DNA of 64,000 nucleotides from Rhizobium sp. 16-449-1b (lineage in GTDB: Bacteria; Pseudomonadota; Alphaproteobacteria; Rhizobiales; Rhizobiaceae), in contig NZ_JAGHMH010000013.1 of NCBI RefSeq assembly GCF_017741935.1, positions 124,001-188,000 on the forward strand, written 5' to 3'. The notes under the pieces are model-generated. The model saw only the letters and a list, made by a program, of their open reading frames with translations. It had not been told where the DNA came from and ran no database searches. Position numbers and translations under genes: made by a program. Of the stretch, positions 26,909-35,561 are shown piece after piece. Each line of letters starts with the position of its first letter. The stretch's first letter is position 1.

Positions 26909-28135
26909 TCATGCGGCGAGCAGCGCCTTGAGCCTGATGTCAGGTGACGCGAGCGCCGCGGGGTCGACGGACCTGCCTGACGCGATGAGCATTTCGGCAA
27001 GCCGGATGTCGCGGGCAACAGCATTGCCGGGACCTATGCCGCTGGCTGAGAGCAACAGGCCGGCATCATCCATTTCGAAGATGATGAAGGCGCCGTTGCC
27101 GAGTTCACGCCGAACGGATCGGGTGCTGCCCGTGGAGAGGCCAGCGACCTGGAGCGTGAGGTCGAATTGATCGGACCAGAACCATGGCACGGCGGCAATC
27201 GTTTCGCTTGCGCCAACAAGATTGGCGGCGGCGATCAGGGCATGTTCCTGGGCGCTGCGCCATGATTCCAGACGAACGCGCCGCCCACCGTAATGCGCAA
27301 GTGGGAACGAACAGCAATCCCCGGCCGCCCATATATCCGGGTCGCTCGTCTGCAAATGCCGATCAACGGCGATGCCGTTGTCGATGGCAAGGCCTGATTC
27401 CGCCGCGAGTTCGACATTCGGGAGCGAGCCGATGCCGACAACGAGCATATCCGCCTCGATGGCGAGGCCATCCGATAACGTCAAACGAATGTCCTCGTCC
27501 GAGGCGCATAAAGTCTCAACACGAGCATTGCAGACGATATCAACGCCCTCGGCCTCATGTCGCGCCGCCACTGCGGCGGCGATCTCGGCGGGCACGCCGC
27601 GAGACAGGATCCGTGGCAGGCCTTCCAGCAAGACAACATAGGCCCCAAGACGTCGAGCGCTTGCCGCCAGCTCCAAACCGATGAAGCCACCGCCCAGGAT
27701 AGCGAGCCGACTGTCGTGCGTCAGGTGCTCCCGGATGCGGAGAGCATCGGCGTGTGTGCGCAGCGACAGGACGCGCGGGCATTCAACCTGATCGCCCGGC
27801 AGGCCCCGCGCGCGGGCACCCGTTGCCAAAAGCAGCTTCGTATAAGGCAGACGCTCGCCACTATCGAGTTCCACCGCCCTGTTCACGCGATCGAGACGTG
27901 TCGCAGATGCGCCAAGCCGCAGCTCGATGCGCTTATCGGCATAATCGCCAAGATTTGCGATGAAGCGCGGATTGGCACCGGCGACGATGCCGTCCTTGGA
28001 CAGAGGCGGCCGCTCATAGGGCGGATGATCCTCGGCTCCGACAAGCGTAATAGCTCCGTCGAAGCCGCGATCGCGCAGCTTGAGCGCGGCGCGGCCACCG
28101 CATTCTCCCGCACCGATGATAACGATGGAAGTCAT
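26909..28135 (-). CDS. FAD-dependent ferredoxin reductase, rhodocoxin/putidaredoxin-reductase type
   Basis: 408 residues. FAD motif GAGECGGRAA (about 8-17), family segment PYERPPLSK (39-47), NAD motif LGGGFIGLELAAS (147-159) and GDCCSFP, where FAD ribityl contacts lie near the end of the FAD domain. A C-terminal reductase domain follows. It should pass electrons from NADH to the small Rieske ferredoxin encoded upstream in the operon, which in turn would feed the diiron oxygenase. In rhizopine catabolism MocF plays the same role for MocE and MocD. No membrane segment. Confidence 0.88.
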   Translation of the reverse strand: MTSIVIIGAGECGGRAALKLRDRGFDGAITLVGAEDHPPYERPPLSKDGIVAGANPRFIANLGDYADKRIELRLGASATRLDRVNRAVELDSGERLPYTKLLLATGARARGLPGDQVECPRVLSLRTHADALRIREHLTHDSRLAILGGGFIGLELAASARRLGAYVVLLEGLPRILSRGVPAEIAAAVAARHEAEGVDIVCNARVETLCASDEDIRLTLSDGLAIEADMLVVGIGSLPNVELAAESGLAIDNGIAVDRHLQTSDPDIWAAGDCCSFPLAHYGGRRVRLESWRSAQEHALIAAANLVGASETIAAVPWFWSDQFDLTLQVAGLSTGSTRSVRRELGNGAFIIFEMDDAGLLLSASGIGPGNAVARDIRLAEMLIASGRSVDPAALASPDIRLKALLAA

Positions 28136-28216
28136 TGGAGAGGCCCTTGATGTTGGACGATCGAATCAAGCGGCCCGGCGAGCGAGACGCGGCGCTGCCG
28201 GAGCCTCCGGTCGATG

Positions 28217-29218
28217 TCAGCCAATCATGCTTTCAAGCAGGACCGGAGCACCCGTTTTTACCGACAGCGTCGCTGCTTCCGCCATGGCGAGCGCGGCAAC
28301 GCCATCATCAAGCGTCACCGGCAAAGACTTGTCGCCGTTGACCGCATCCACGAAGGCTGCCCACTCGGCCGCGTAGGCGGGCATGTAGCGCTCAAGGAAG
28401 AAATAGGTGGGCTTGGCGCCGGTCACGCCCTGCGTCGTTGATTTCACCACGGTGTTCTCGAGCATGTTCTGCGCCTGCAGCAGCCCCTCGGAGCCCAACA
28501 GTTCCAACCGCTGATCATAACCATAGACCGCGCGTCGGCTGTTCTTGATGACGGCGATGCGACCGTCGGCATAGGTCAAGGTTACGACGGCGGTGTCGAC
28601 ATCGCCGACGCTCCCGATCTCGGGATCGACGATCGACGAACCGACCGCCGTCACGGTTGCAGGCGCCGCACCCATGATGAAATTCGCCATGTCGAAGTCG
28701 TGGATCATCATGTCCCGGAAAAGACCACCCGAAACCTTGATATAGGCAACCGGCGGCGGAGCCGGATCAAAGGAGGTGATCGACAGCAGTTCGGGCTTGC
28801 CGATCTCGCCGGCATCGACAGCCTTCTTCAGCGCGGCGAAGTTCGGGTCGAAGCGGCGGTTGAAGCCGATCATCACCGGGCGGCCCGCCTTTGCGACGAC
28901 CTTCTGGCAAGCCCGCGCGCGCTCAAGGCTGAGATCGACAGGCTTTTCGCACAGCACTGCCTTGCCGGCCGCCGTTGCTTTCTCGATGAGATCGGAGTGG
29001 GTGTCGGTGGAGGTGGCGATCAGGACGGCGTCGATCGTCTTATCGCCCAGAATTGCGTCCGTGCTGCGCACTTCGGCGCCGTACTGGGCCGCAATCTTTT
29101 CCGCAGCGGATGTATTGATATCGGAGACGGCGGCGAGCGTGCTGCCTGGATGACCGGAGATAGCCGTGGCATGAACGCCTGCGATACGGCCGGCGCCAAG
29201 AAGACCAACTTTAAGCAT
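28217..29218 (-). CDS. Gfo/Idh/MocA dehydrogenase, inositol 2-dehydrogenase-like
   Basis: 333 residues from MLKVGLLG, with AAAAGGAAT before it; the frame extends 24 codons upstream but the Rossmann strand starts here. Motif GLLGAGRIA (5-13), catalytic EKP with Lys92, and Asp169/His173 in FRDMMIHDFDM match inositol 2-dehydrogenases (IolG) of rhizobia. It would oxidise a cyclitol or inositol-like sugar with NAD. This is the enzyme step expected after import or demethylation of an inositol derivative, as MocA does in rhizopine use. The precise substrate is inferred from family and context. Confidence 0.87.
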   Translation of the reverse strand: MLKVGLLGAGRIAGVHATAISGHPGSTLAAVSDINTSAAEKIAAQYGAEVRSTDAILGDKTIDAVLIATSTDTHSDLIEKATAAGKAVLCEKPVDLSLERARACQKVVAKAGRPVMIGFNRRFDPNFAALKKAVDAGEIGKPELLSITSFDPAPPPVAYIKVSGGLFRDMMIHDFDMANFIMGAAPATVTAVGSSIVDPEIGSVGDVDTAVVTLTYADGRIAVIKNSRRAVYGYDQRLELLGSEGLLQAQNMLENTVVKSTTQGVTGAKPTYFFLERYMPAYAAEWAAFVDAVNGDKSLPVTLDDGVAALAMAEAATLSVKTGAPVLLESMIG

Positions 29219-29234
29219 AGGATATTCCTTTTCG

Positions 29235-30059
29235 TTAGAGACCGAGTTCGGTCCTGAAGGCGTCGAATTCTTTGTCGCCGATCGCGACATTATGCTGGGG
29301 CTGTGGGTAGGCGCCGCTATTCACATCCGCGATGAACTCGCGGAATGCGGCGACGCGTTCCCTTTGCAGCCGCTCAAACTCGGCGGCGAAGTTGCGATAG
29401 GTCTTGGCATGACGCGGACGATGGCCGTCTGTATGGCCAAGCACGTCCTCGGCGAACAGATACTGCGCATCAGCGCCTGGCCCAGCGCCCATGCCGAGCA
29501 TGATCATCGAGGTGTTCTTGGAAATCAGCTCGCCAACGCGATCCGGCACCACTTCCAGTTCCGCGCCGAAGCAGCCGATCGCCTCCAATTGCTTGACGTG
29601 ACGAAAGACGTCGACAGCCTCCCGTGCCGTTTTGCCAACGGCGCGAAAGCCGGTCCAGGTGATATAGGACGGGATGAGCCCGACATGCGCGATAATGGGA
29701 ACGTGATTGTCACAGAGCACCTTCTGGATATCGAGCGAGGCGGCGCAATAGAAGCAATCCCCACCCATGGTGGAGAAGTGGTAGGCGGCGCGCAGATAGT
29801 CCTCGGCGGTCGCCAGCGGCCGCCCTTCGAATTTGCCCCAGCCACCATAAGGAAGACCGACCTGGACGAAGCAACGGCCTGCGGCCTCGCGCATCTCCGG
29901 CGAGAAGAAGCGGCCCTCGATCGACAACATATGGATGCCCGCCGCATCGGCAGCCGCGGCCTCCTCCGGCGTTGTCACATAGAGCATGGAAATCTTCTCG
30001 CCCCGCGCCTTCATGGCGCGTATGTCGGCGACAGTCGGTCGGGTATTCTTGTGAACCAT
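29235..30059 (-). CDS. PanB-like protein with altered active site
   Basis: 274 residues from MVHKNTRP. Overall fold and order match ketopantoate hydroxymethyltransferase (PanB; PEP mutase/isocitrate lyase superfamily): conserved [10 protein letters not shown] with His125 and AELEVVP with Glu169, equivalent to the catalytic Glu181 of E. coli PanB. By my alignment, however, the metal ligands differ: the VGDS aspartate is Glu48, the ADLPF aspartate is Gly68, and the KIEGG glutamate is Ala106 (the neighbouring Lys is Tyr104). Pantothenate synthesis is therefore unlikely. The gene sits between the IolG-like and isomerase-like genes. A lyase or aldolase acting on a small keto acid or C1-C4 unit is an open possibility. 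Confidence 0.75.
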   Translation of the reverse strand: MVHKNTRPTVADIRAMKARGEKISMLYVTTPEEAAAADAAGIHMLSIEGRFFSPEMREAAGRCFVQVGLPYGGWGKFEGRPLATAEDYLRAAYHFSTMGGDCFYCAASLDIQKVLCDNHVPIIAHVGLIPSYITWTGFRAVGKTAREAVDVFRHVKQLEAIGCFGAELEVVPDRVGELISKNTSMIMLGMGAGPGADAQYLFAEDVLGHTDGHRPRHAKTYRNFAAEFERLQRERVAAFREFIADVNSGAYPQPQHNVAIGDKEFDAFRTELGL

Positions 30060-30063
30060 TGGA

Positions 30064-30843
30064 CTACACCGTGAAAGCGTTGCGGAAAGCTGTGAGTGCG
30101 GCTTCCGGGTCACCGGAAGCAAAGGCCTCCATGCCGACCGGACCGGTGTAACCCATGGCCTTCAGCGCCTTGGCGATACCGTGCCAGTTCACTTCGCCCG
30201 TTCCCGGCTCGCAGCGGCCAGGGACATCTGCGACCTGGATTTCGCCGATCCAGGGCAAGGATTTGCGGCAGAGTTCGATGAGATTCCCCTCGCCTATCTG
30301 CGCGTGATAGAGGTCGAGATTGAGCCGCAAGCGCGGGTGGTCGATGCTGGAGACGAGCGCCAGCGTATCCTCGGCGCGAGCGAAGGGGACACCCGGATGA
30401 TCGACCGGCAGGTTGAGGTTCTCGAGCGTGAAGGTCACGTTCTCCTCCTCGGCCATATCGGCGATACGACGCAGCGTGTCACTCGCCTTCAGCCACATGG
30501 CGCCGGTAACGACCTCGATCGGCTGGACGGGCAGACCGCCCTCTCCGAGCCCTGTTCCGTGGAGGTTGAGACGCTGGACACCAAGCCGCTTTCCGACCTG
30601 AGCCGTTTCGCGTGCACTGCGTAGAAGCTCGTCCGCTCCTTCGTCATCCGTCAGCCGCCCCGTGAGGTAGCCGTTCATGATGGTGAAGGAGGCGCCTGTC
30701 GCCTCGAGTTTGGCAAGATCATGGTCCGGCCAATTCCAAAGGCCGACGCCGAAGCCCATGTCCTTGAGACGGGACGCGCGCCATTCGATGGGGCGGTCCC
30801 GCCAGATCATTTCGGCGCAAGCCGCTAAAGCAAACTGTGTCAT
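30064..30843 (-). CDS. TIM-barrel isomerase/epimerase, hydroxypyruvate isomerase-like
   Basis: 259 residues of the AP_endonuc_2 (sugar phosphate isomerase/epimerase) superfamily. The two metal-binding glutamates are visible in FTLENLNLP (about 140-148) and VGMEAFAS near the end, with DLYHAQI and the ADVPGRCEPGTGEVNW segment that is characteristic of the Hyi/OtnI hydroxypyruvate isomerase group. It ends 4 bp before the PanB-like gene. MocC and IolE belong to the same superfamily, so a role on an inositol-derived keto compound is also possible; the sequence favours Hyi-like. Confidence 0.82.
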   Translation of the reverse strand: MTQFALAACAEMIWRDRPIEWRASRLKDMGFGVGLWNWPDHDLAKLEATGASFTIMNGYLTGRLTDDEGADELLRSARETAQVGKRLGVQRLNLHGTGLGEGGLPVQPIEVVTGAMWLKASDTLRRIADMAEEENVTFTLENLNLPVDHPGVPFARAEDTLALVSSIDHPRLRLNLDLYHAQIGEGNLIELCRKSLPWIGEIQVADVPGRCEPGTGEVNWHGIAKALKAMGYTGPVGMEAFASGDPEAALTAFRNAFTV

Positions 30844-30847
30844 GTGA

Positions 30848-31177
30848 TCAGATCTCTATAAAAACGTCGCCATTCTCGACCTTCACCGGCCAAGTCTTCA
30901 GATTGATGCAGGCAGGCGCGCGCTTAGCCTCGCCCGTCTTGTAGTCGAAGTGCGCACTGTGCTTCGGGCACTCGATGGTGCCGTCCATCACCAGCCCCTC
31001 GGCAAGATGTACATGCTCGTGCGTGCAGATGCCGTCGATGCAGAAGAACTCGTCTTCGGGGCTGCGGATCACCAGAAAGGTGCGTCCTCCCTGATCGAAA
31101 CGGATCTGCTCTTCGAGCTCTACGTCATCGGTTGCACAGGCGCGGGTCCAGGTCCCCATCATCTCATCCTTCGGCAT
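30848..31177 (-). CDS. MocE-like Rieske [2Fe-2S] ferredoxin
   Basis: 109 residues. Complete Rieske site: Cys51 and His53 in ICTHEHVHL, and Cys70 and His73 in CPKHSAHFD. No membrane segment and no oxygenase domain, so it is a free electron carrier. Rhizopine-type MocE is the nearest well-known relative. It would shuttle electrons from the ferredoxin reductase to the diiron oxygenase encoded in the same operon. An alternative start at the sixth or seventh codon (MMGTW) does not affect the cluster site. Confidence 0.9.
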   Translation of the reverse strand: MPKDEMMGTWTRACATDDVELEEQIRFDQGGRTFLVIRSPEDEFFCIDGICTHEHVHLAEGLVMDGTIECPKHSAHFDYKTGEAKRAPACINLKTWPVKVENGDVFIEI

Positions 31178-31199
31178 TTCAGTTCATGAATAGTCGACA

Positions 31200-32024
31200 T
31201 CAGCCGGCCGCGCTGGAAAGCTGCGCGTGGCCATCATGGGTGGTGCGATAGCCGTCGATCTGGGCTTCGAGCTCCGCCATGGTCTCGCCACCCGCCATCA
31301 GGTCGGTGATTTCCTCGCGGGTCTTCTCGCCTTTGCGGAAATCCGCCGCGATCGCGCCGCGGATCAGCACCGCGAAATGATCGCCCACGGCCATGGCATG
31401 CATGACCTGATGGGTGATGAAGACAACCGCCAGGCCCCGGCGTTTCGCCTCGTTGACGATCCTGAGCACATGGGTCGCCTGCTTCACCCCGAGCGCGGCC
31501 GTCGGCTCGTCCAGGATGAGCACCTTGGCGCCGAAGTGGACAGCGCGGGCAATCGCGAGCGACTGCCGCTCTCCTCCCGACAGACCACCCACCAGCCGGT
31601 CGCCGTCATCGATACGGGTGATGCCGAAATCCCTGATCGCCTTGACGGCGATATCATTGGCCTTCTTGCGATCGAAGATCTTGAACGGCCCCCAACCCTT
31701 GGTCGGTTCGACGCCGACGAAGAAGCTGCGGCCGATCGACATCAGCGGAAACGTGCCGCCGAATTGGTGAACCGTCGCTATGCCGCGGCTGCTCGCATCG
31801 CGCGGGCCGTTGAACTCGATGGGCTTGCCGTCCATTTCCATTGTGCCCGAGTTCGGGCGATAGACGCCGGAGAGCGTCTTGATGAGTGTCGATTTGCCGG
31901 CACCATTGTCACCGAGCAGACAGAGCACTTCGCCGGGACAGATATCCAGCGAGATGTCGTTGAGGACATCGATCGGGCCAAAGGACTTGCAGATATTTCT
32001 AAGTGTCAGGATGGGTGTGGACAT
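31200..32024 (-). CDS. Sugar ABC transporter ATPase, FrcA type
   Basis: 274 residues from MSTPIL. The frame is open about 158 codons further upstream, but that part is a shadow of the permease. Single ATPase domain: Walker A GDNGAGKST, signature LSGGERQS, Walker B VLILDEPTAALG and switch histidine in FITHQV. One-domain ATPases of this kind (FrcA) serve RbsC-like permeases as homodimers. Order binding protein, permease, ATPase equals that of frcBCA. Confidence 0.9.
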   Translation of the reverse strand: MSTPILTLRNICKSFGPIDVLNDISLDICPGEVLCLLGDNGAGKSTLIKTLSGVYRPNSGTMEMDGKPIEFNGPRDASSRGIATVHQFGGTFPLMSIGRSFFVGVEPTKGWGPFKIFDRKKANDIAVKAIRDFGITRIDDGDRLVGGLSGGERQSLAIARAVHFGAKVLILDEPTAALGVKQATHVLRIVNEAKRRGLAVVFITHQVMHAMAVGDHFAVLIRGAIAADFRKGEKTREEITDLMAGGETMAELEAQIDGYRTTHDGHAQLSSAAG

Positions 32025-32032
32025 GACCAACC

Positions 32033-33088
32033 TCACTTCTTCTTTGGCGCGTAGGACAGCGCCATGCTGCGGAAGGTGTTGTTCATCAGCACCGCAAGCA
32101 GCAGCATCACGCCGATGATCAGGCTCGACCAGTTGCGGTCGAAGGACGTGAAATAGATGCCCTGGTTGACGACTGCGAAGGTGATCGTGCCGAAGAAGAT
32201 GCCGATGATGGAACCAAACCCGCCTGTCAGAAGCACGCCGCCCACGACCACCGAGATGATCGAGTTGAAGATAAAGGACATGCCGGCGGAGACCTGGGCG
32301 GAGTTGAACAGAATTGCCTGACACATGCCGACGAAGGCGGCACTGGTCGAGGAGAGCACGAAGAGCGCGACCGTGAGTTTGGTGGTGGGAATGCCGGCGT
32401 TGCGGGCGCTGATCCTGTCTCCACCCATGGCGAAGATCCAGTTGCCGAACGGGGACAAGTGTATGAAGAACACATAAATCGCCGTCAGTGCCAGCCACCA
32501 GAAGATGATCACCTGGAACGTGTTCCCGACGAACTGGCCAAAGAAGAACTTAGCCAGTTCCGGCGCCTTGAGCGCGACGCTGGTGGTGCCGGTCAGCAGG
32601 ACGGATAGACCGAGCACGAAGCCCGCGACCGCAAAGAGCGTTCCAAGCGTGACGATCAGCGACGGCACATTAGTGCGAATGACAAGGTAGCCATTGATCA
32701 GGCCGACCAGCGCTCCCAGACCAAGCGAGGCAGCAATCCCTAGCCAGATGGGCATTCCGTAATAGCCCGAGATGATCGCGACGGTCATGGAGCCGGCCGG
32801 AATCATCGAACCGATGGAGATATCGAGTTCGCCGGCAATCATCAGCAGTCCGATCGGAAATGCGACGATGCCGAGATTGGCGGCAACGTTCAGCCAGCTT
32901 GCGGCCCCCGCCGGCTTCAGAAAGTCCATGCTTCCGAAGACGATGAAAAAGGCGAAGACGCCGACGAGGCCGAGAAAGGCTCCGGCCTCGGGCCTGCGGA
33001 ACAGGCCGCCAATGGAGAAGCTGGTGACGGACGTTACTTTCGGTGTCTGCGCCATGGCGATTGGCTGGCTTGCGGTTTTCAAACTCAT
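32033..33088 (-). CDS. Sugar ABC transporter permease, FrcC/RbsC type
   Basis: 351 residues with a hydrophilic N-terminal tail of about 40 residues and about ten membrane segments. BPD_transp_2 markers are GELDISIGSMIPAGS and the C-terminal VVGGVLLTGGFGSIIG. Ribosome binding site AAGGGG precedes the ATG. Channel subunit of the importer with the flanking binding protein and ATPase. Confidence 0.9.
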   Translation of the reverse strand: MSLKTASQPIAMAQTPKVTSVTSFSIGGLFRRPEAGAFLGLVGVFAFFIVFGSMDFLKPAGAASWLNVAANLGIVAFPIGLLMIAGELDISIGSMIPAGSMTVAIISGYYGMPIWLGIAASLGLGALVGLINGYLVIRTNVPSLIVTLGTLFAVAGFVLGLSVLLTGTTSVALKAPELAKFFFGQFVGNTFQVIIFWWLALTAIYVFFIHLSPFGNWIFAMGGDRISARNAGIPTTKLTVALFVLSSTSAAFVGMCQAILFNSAQVSAGMSFIFNSIISVVVGGVLLTGGFGSIIGIFFGTITFAVVNQGIYFTSFDRNWSSLIIGVMLLLAVLMNNTFRSMALSYAPKKK

Positions 33089-33123
33089 GATGGTTCCCCT
33101 TCCCGGCTTGCGGGTTGTCGTAA

Positions 33124-33154
33124 GGCCGCTCCCTGGGAGGTGCAGGGAGCGGCC
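33124..33154 (-). other. Intercistronic hairpin after the binding-protein gene
   Basis: Perfect 12-bp stem GGCCGCTCCCTG / CAGGGAGCGGCC with a 7-nt loop, 16 bp past the binding-protein stop and about 36 bp before the permease start. No long T-run; probably an mRNA stabiliser or partial terminator. Confidence 0.7.
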
Positions 33155-33169
33155 GGCGAGCGCGCGTTC

Positions 33170-34144
33170 TTAGCGGGCGCCCTTCGATACGCCCTGCAGC
33201 GTCGAGTCGATGTTGGAGGCATCGACGATACCCGGTCCGGTCAGAACGGGCTTCACCGGAAGGTCCGTGCCGAAATCGATGTGAGAAGCAAGCAGCGTGA
33301 CGGAGAGGAGCGACTGCAGGTAGGGCTGCTGGTCGATGGCGAAGAACTGCGCCTTGTTCTTGATGCGGTCGAGCGCTGCCTCGTTGAAGTCGAAGGAGCC
33401 GAGCTTGACGCTCTCGACCTTGCCGGCTTGCTGAATGCCGCTTGCGGCCGCATCCGCATCACCGGCGCCAATGGTGATCACGCCGTCAATCGTGCCGTCC
33501 TGCGTCAGCGTCGCCTTGACGGCCTCGGCAATAGCGGTCGGATCGCCAAAGCTCGTCGCCGGGAGCGGCAATTGCTTGCCGGTGCCGCCTGCCTTGGTGA
33601 TGCCGTCGATCACGCCTTTGCAGCGGGCTTCCTGGTTGGCGCTGCCCGGCAGAGTGTTGACGCAGAGTACATTCTTCTGACCACCCTTGCCGAAGTAGTC
33701 GCCGCCCGCCACGCCGGCGATATATTCATCCGAGCCGACATAGTTGATTGCCCCGAGCTCCTTCGCCTTTTCGAGCGAGCCGGCATTCATGAGGATGACC
33801 TTGATGCCGGCGCTGGTCGCGGCCTTGATCGCCTCGTCCTCGGCCTCCGGAACCCAGTTCGGCACGACCAGCCCGGTCACGCCCTGGCTGATCGCGGTGC
33901 GCACCAGACCGGCAGCGTCGGGGCCGAGATTGTCGTAGGTCTGCAGCTGAAGATAAGTCACCTTGCCGCCATTGGCCTCGATGACGAAGCGGCTGTCGTC
34001 GACGCCTTTCTTGATCTTAGTCCAGAAGGCATCGTCCGTCTTGCCACCGACCACGGCGACATTGGCGGCCAGCGCCACGCCTGCGGTGAGACAGATAGCA
34101 ACCGTGGCCGCAAGGGCCTTGGTCATGGTGGTCAGCATTGTCAT
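33170..34144 (-). CDS. Periplasmic sugar-binding protein (Peripla_BP_4), FrcB-like
   Basis: 324 residues. Signal peptide ends near residue 27 (TAGVALA-ANV). The mature protein opens NVAVVGGKTDDAFW and carries the type I binding-protein core (GLVVPNW, VILMNAG, NYVGSDEYIAG, LGSFDF). A strong GGGAGGAAA ribosome binding site precedes the ATG. It is the second gene of the operon, after the diiron oxygenase. Ligand probably an inositol- or sugar-like compound, inferred from the IolG-like enzyme. Two cysteines (CVNT and CKGV) could form a disulfide. Confidence 0.9.
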   Translation of the reverse strand: MTMLTTMTKALAATVAICLTAGVALAANVAVVGGKTDDAFWTKIKKGVDDSRFVIEANGGKVTYLQLQTYDNLGPDAAGLVRTAISQGVTGLVVPNWVPEAEDEAIKAATSAGIKVILMNAGSLEKAKELGAINYVGSDEYIAGVAGGDYFGKGGQKNVLCVNTLPGSANQEARCKGVIDGITKAGGTGKQLPLPATSFGDPTAIAEAVKATLTQDGTIDGVITIGAGDADAAASGIQQAGKVESVKLGSFDFNEAALDRIKNKAQFFAIDQQPYLQSLLSVTLLASHIDFGTDLPVKPVLTGPGIVDASNIDSTLQGVSKGAR

Positions 34145-34245
34145 CGGGTTTCCTCCCCCAGTTTCCGCCGGATGGCGGGTTCAAAGATGTGATGCTTCCC
34201 CTTCAAGCACCCGCCTCCTCGCGGGCACCTTGGGTCGTCCTCTGC

Positions 34246-35268
34246 TCAAGAGTTGGCGCGGGCCGCCTTGGCATTCACACGCGCCTTCTTCTTCTCGAAG
34301 CGCGCCTCCATCTGCACGTCGCCCTCCTTGGTGCCGTCGTGCCAGGTGCCAAACCACTTATCGAGCGGGATCAGACCGTCGCCGCCGTAGTTCACCTCGA
34401 AATACTTGTGGTGCAGGTAATGGGCATAGGCATGCGTATCGAGCGGCGTATCCTCGGTGACTTCAAGCTTGTCGAAGCCGATATGCCCGTTGATCGCACC
34501 GAAGCCGGCAATGTGAAGCTGAAACAGCGCAATGATCGGGTTTGACGGGATCACGAGGTGCCACAGGGCGACGGCGTGGTAGAGAAAGCCTTCGACCGGA
34601 TGCATCGACAGCGACGACCAAGGCGACGGGTTCACCGAGTTGTGGTGCACCGAATGAACCCAGCGATAGAGCGGTCCCCAGTGGATCAGCCGGTGAATGA
34701 TGAAGAAGTGCACTTCATGGATCATCGGCGCGGCGACGACGAGAAACGCCAGATAGTAGGGATTGTTCGCCCAGGTGAGCCACGGCACCCAGCCATTGGC
34801 GAAAACCCAGAGGAAGGCCACTTCGACGACTGTCCAGAGCGGGATCGACAGGAAGAACGAACGCAGGAAATTGTCGATGTTCTGGCTTTTGAACCAGAAC
34901 ACATCTGACGGCTGCTCGCCGGGGAATTTGGCGTTGTACTTGAACCGGTTGCCTTGCCTGCGCTTGACGTAGAAGAAGAATTCCACGGAGCCGTAGAAGA
35001 CGAAGATGGCGGTGGCATTGACAGCGTAGAGCCAAAGCGCCCAGCCCCAGCTTAGCGTCTTCATCACTTCCACGTCGGGCACGACGTAAAACCAGTAGAG
35101 AAGAGCCGTCGCCATGTGGAAGGCATTCCACGGCCAGATATATTCCGGCAGCCACTTCAATATGGATGGAATTTTCGGTGGCCACGACCAGAACGGCGCG
35201 ATCTCGATACGCCCGTTTGGCGCCCAGTCGCCGCGCTTGTTGCGCTTTCCATATTTGAGATCATCCAT
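34246..35268 (-). CDS. Membrane diiron oxygenase of the sterol desaturase/fatty acid hydroxylase family
   Basis: 340 residues from the ATG that lies 7 nt after GGGAGG; ATGs 2 and 10 codons upstream fit the site less well. Several membrane segments (about 45-65, 70-95, 135-160, 168-185). The histidine boxes of PF04116 are present: HEVHFFIIHRLIH (about 184-196), HSVHH (205-209) and HYLHHKYFEVNYG near 300. These bind two irons and activate oxygen. As first gene of an operon with a Rieske ferredoxin and a ferredoxin reductase, it looks like the oxygenase of a three-component system, comparable in role to MocD of rhizopine catabolism, which demethylates an O-methyl inosamine. The substrate here is unknown; a soluble methylated cyclitol is my inference. 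Confidence 0.85.
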   Translation of the reverse strand: MDDLKYGKRNKRGDWAPNGRIEIAPFWSWPPKIPSILKWLPEYIWPWNAFHMATALLYWFYVVPDVEVMKTLSWGWALWLYAVNATAIFVFYGSVEFFFYVKRRQGNRFKYNAKFPGEQPSDVFWFKSQNIDNFLRSFFLSIPLWTVVEVAFLWVFANGWVPWLTWANNPYYLAFLVVAAPMIHEVHFFIIHRLIHWGPLYRWVHSVHHNSVNPSPWSSLSMHPVEGFLYHAVALWHLVIPSNPIIALFQLHIAGFGAINGHIGFDKLEVTEDTPLDTHAYAHYLHHKYFEVNYGGDGLIPLDKWFGTWHDGTKEGDVQMEARFEKKKARVNAKAARANS

Positions 35269-35496
35269 CTTCATGCCTCCCGGACGCCGCGTGTCCAATG
35301 TTCCTCATGGCGGGAGGCCGCCCGACATCCGGGCATAGGTCCACCGTCTTCGGGCACGTGCCCAAAGCGATCAAACCAACGATGTCGAGACCATTTCCTC
35401 CCGAGCCGAGCGACCGCTGCCGCGCTCACCCGCCTTCCTCTGGCCGGTACAATGCCAACTTGACGCCCGCCAAATCAAGGCGCATTTCTTTCGTAA

Positions 35497-35510
35497 GATA
35501 CATTCGTATC
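35497..35510. promoter_or_regulatory. Operator candidate 1 for the divergent LacI regulator
   Basis: Inverted repeat GATAC-ATTC-GTATC. It repeats the sequence of a second site 38 bp to the right, within the 293-bp spacer between the oxygenase gene and the LacI gene. Confidence 0.6.
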
Positions 35511-35534
35511 ATTCATCTCAGAAAACTCGAGCAA

Positions 35535-35551
35535 TGATACATTTCGTATCA
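35535..35551. promoter_or_regulatory. Operator candidate 2 for the divergent LacI regulator
   Basis: Inverted repeat TGATAC-ATTTC-GTATCA, ending 10 bp before the LacI start codon and touching its ribosome binding site, so binding there should repress the regulator itself. The spacer is one base longer than in site 1. Two spaced sites allow looping or cooperative binding. Confidence 0.65.
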
Positions 35552-35561
35552 CGGAGCCATG

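Noticed and set aside
32025..32498. Long N-terminal extension of the FrcA-type ATPase into the permease gene
   Set aside because: The extra 158 residues are basic, low-complexity shadow sequence, and the true ATG begins the ATPase fold.
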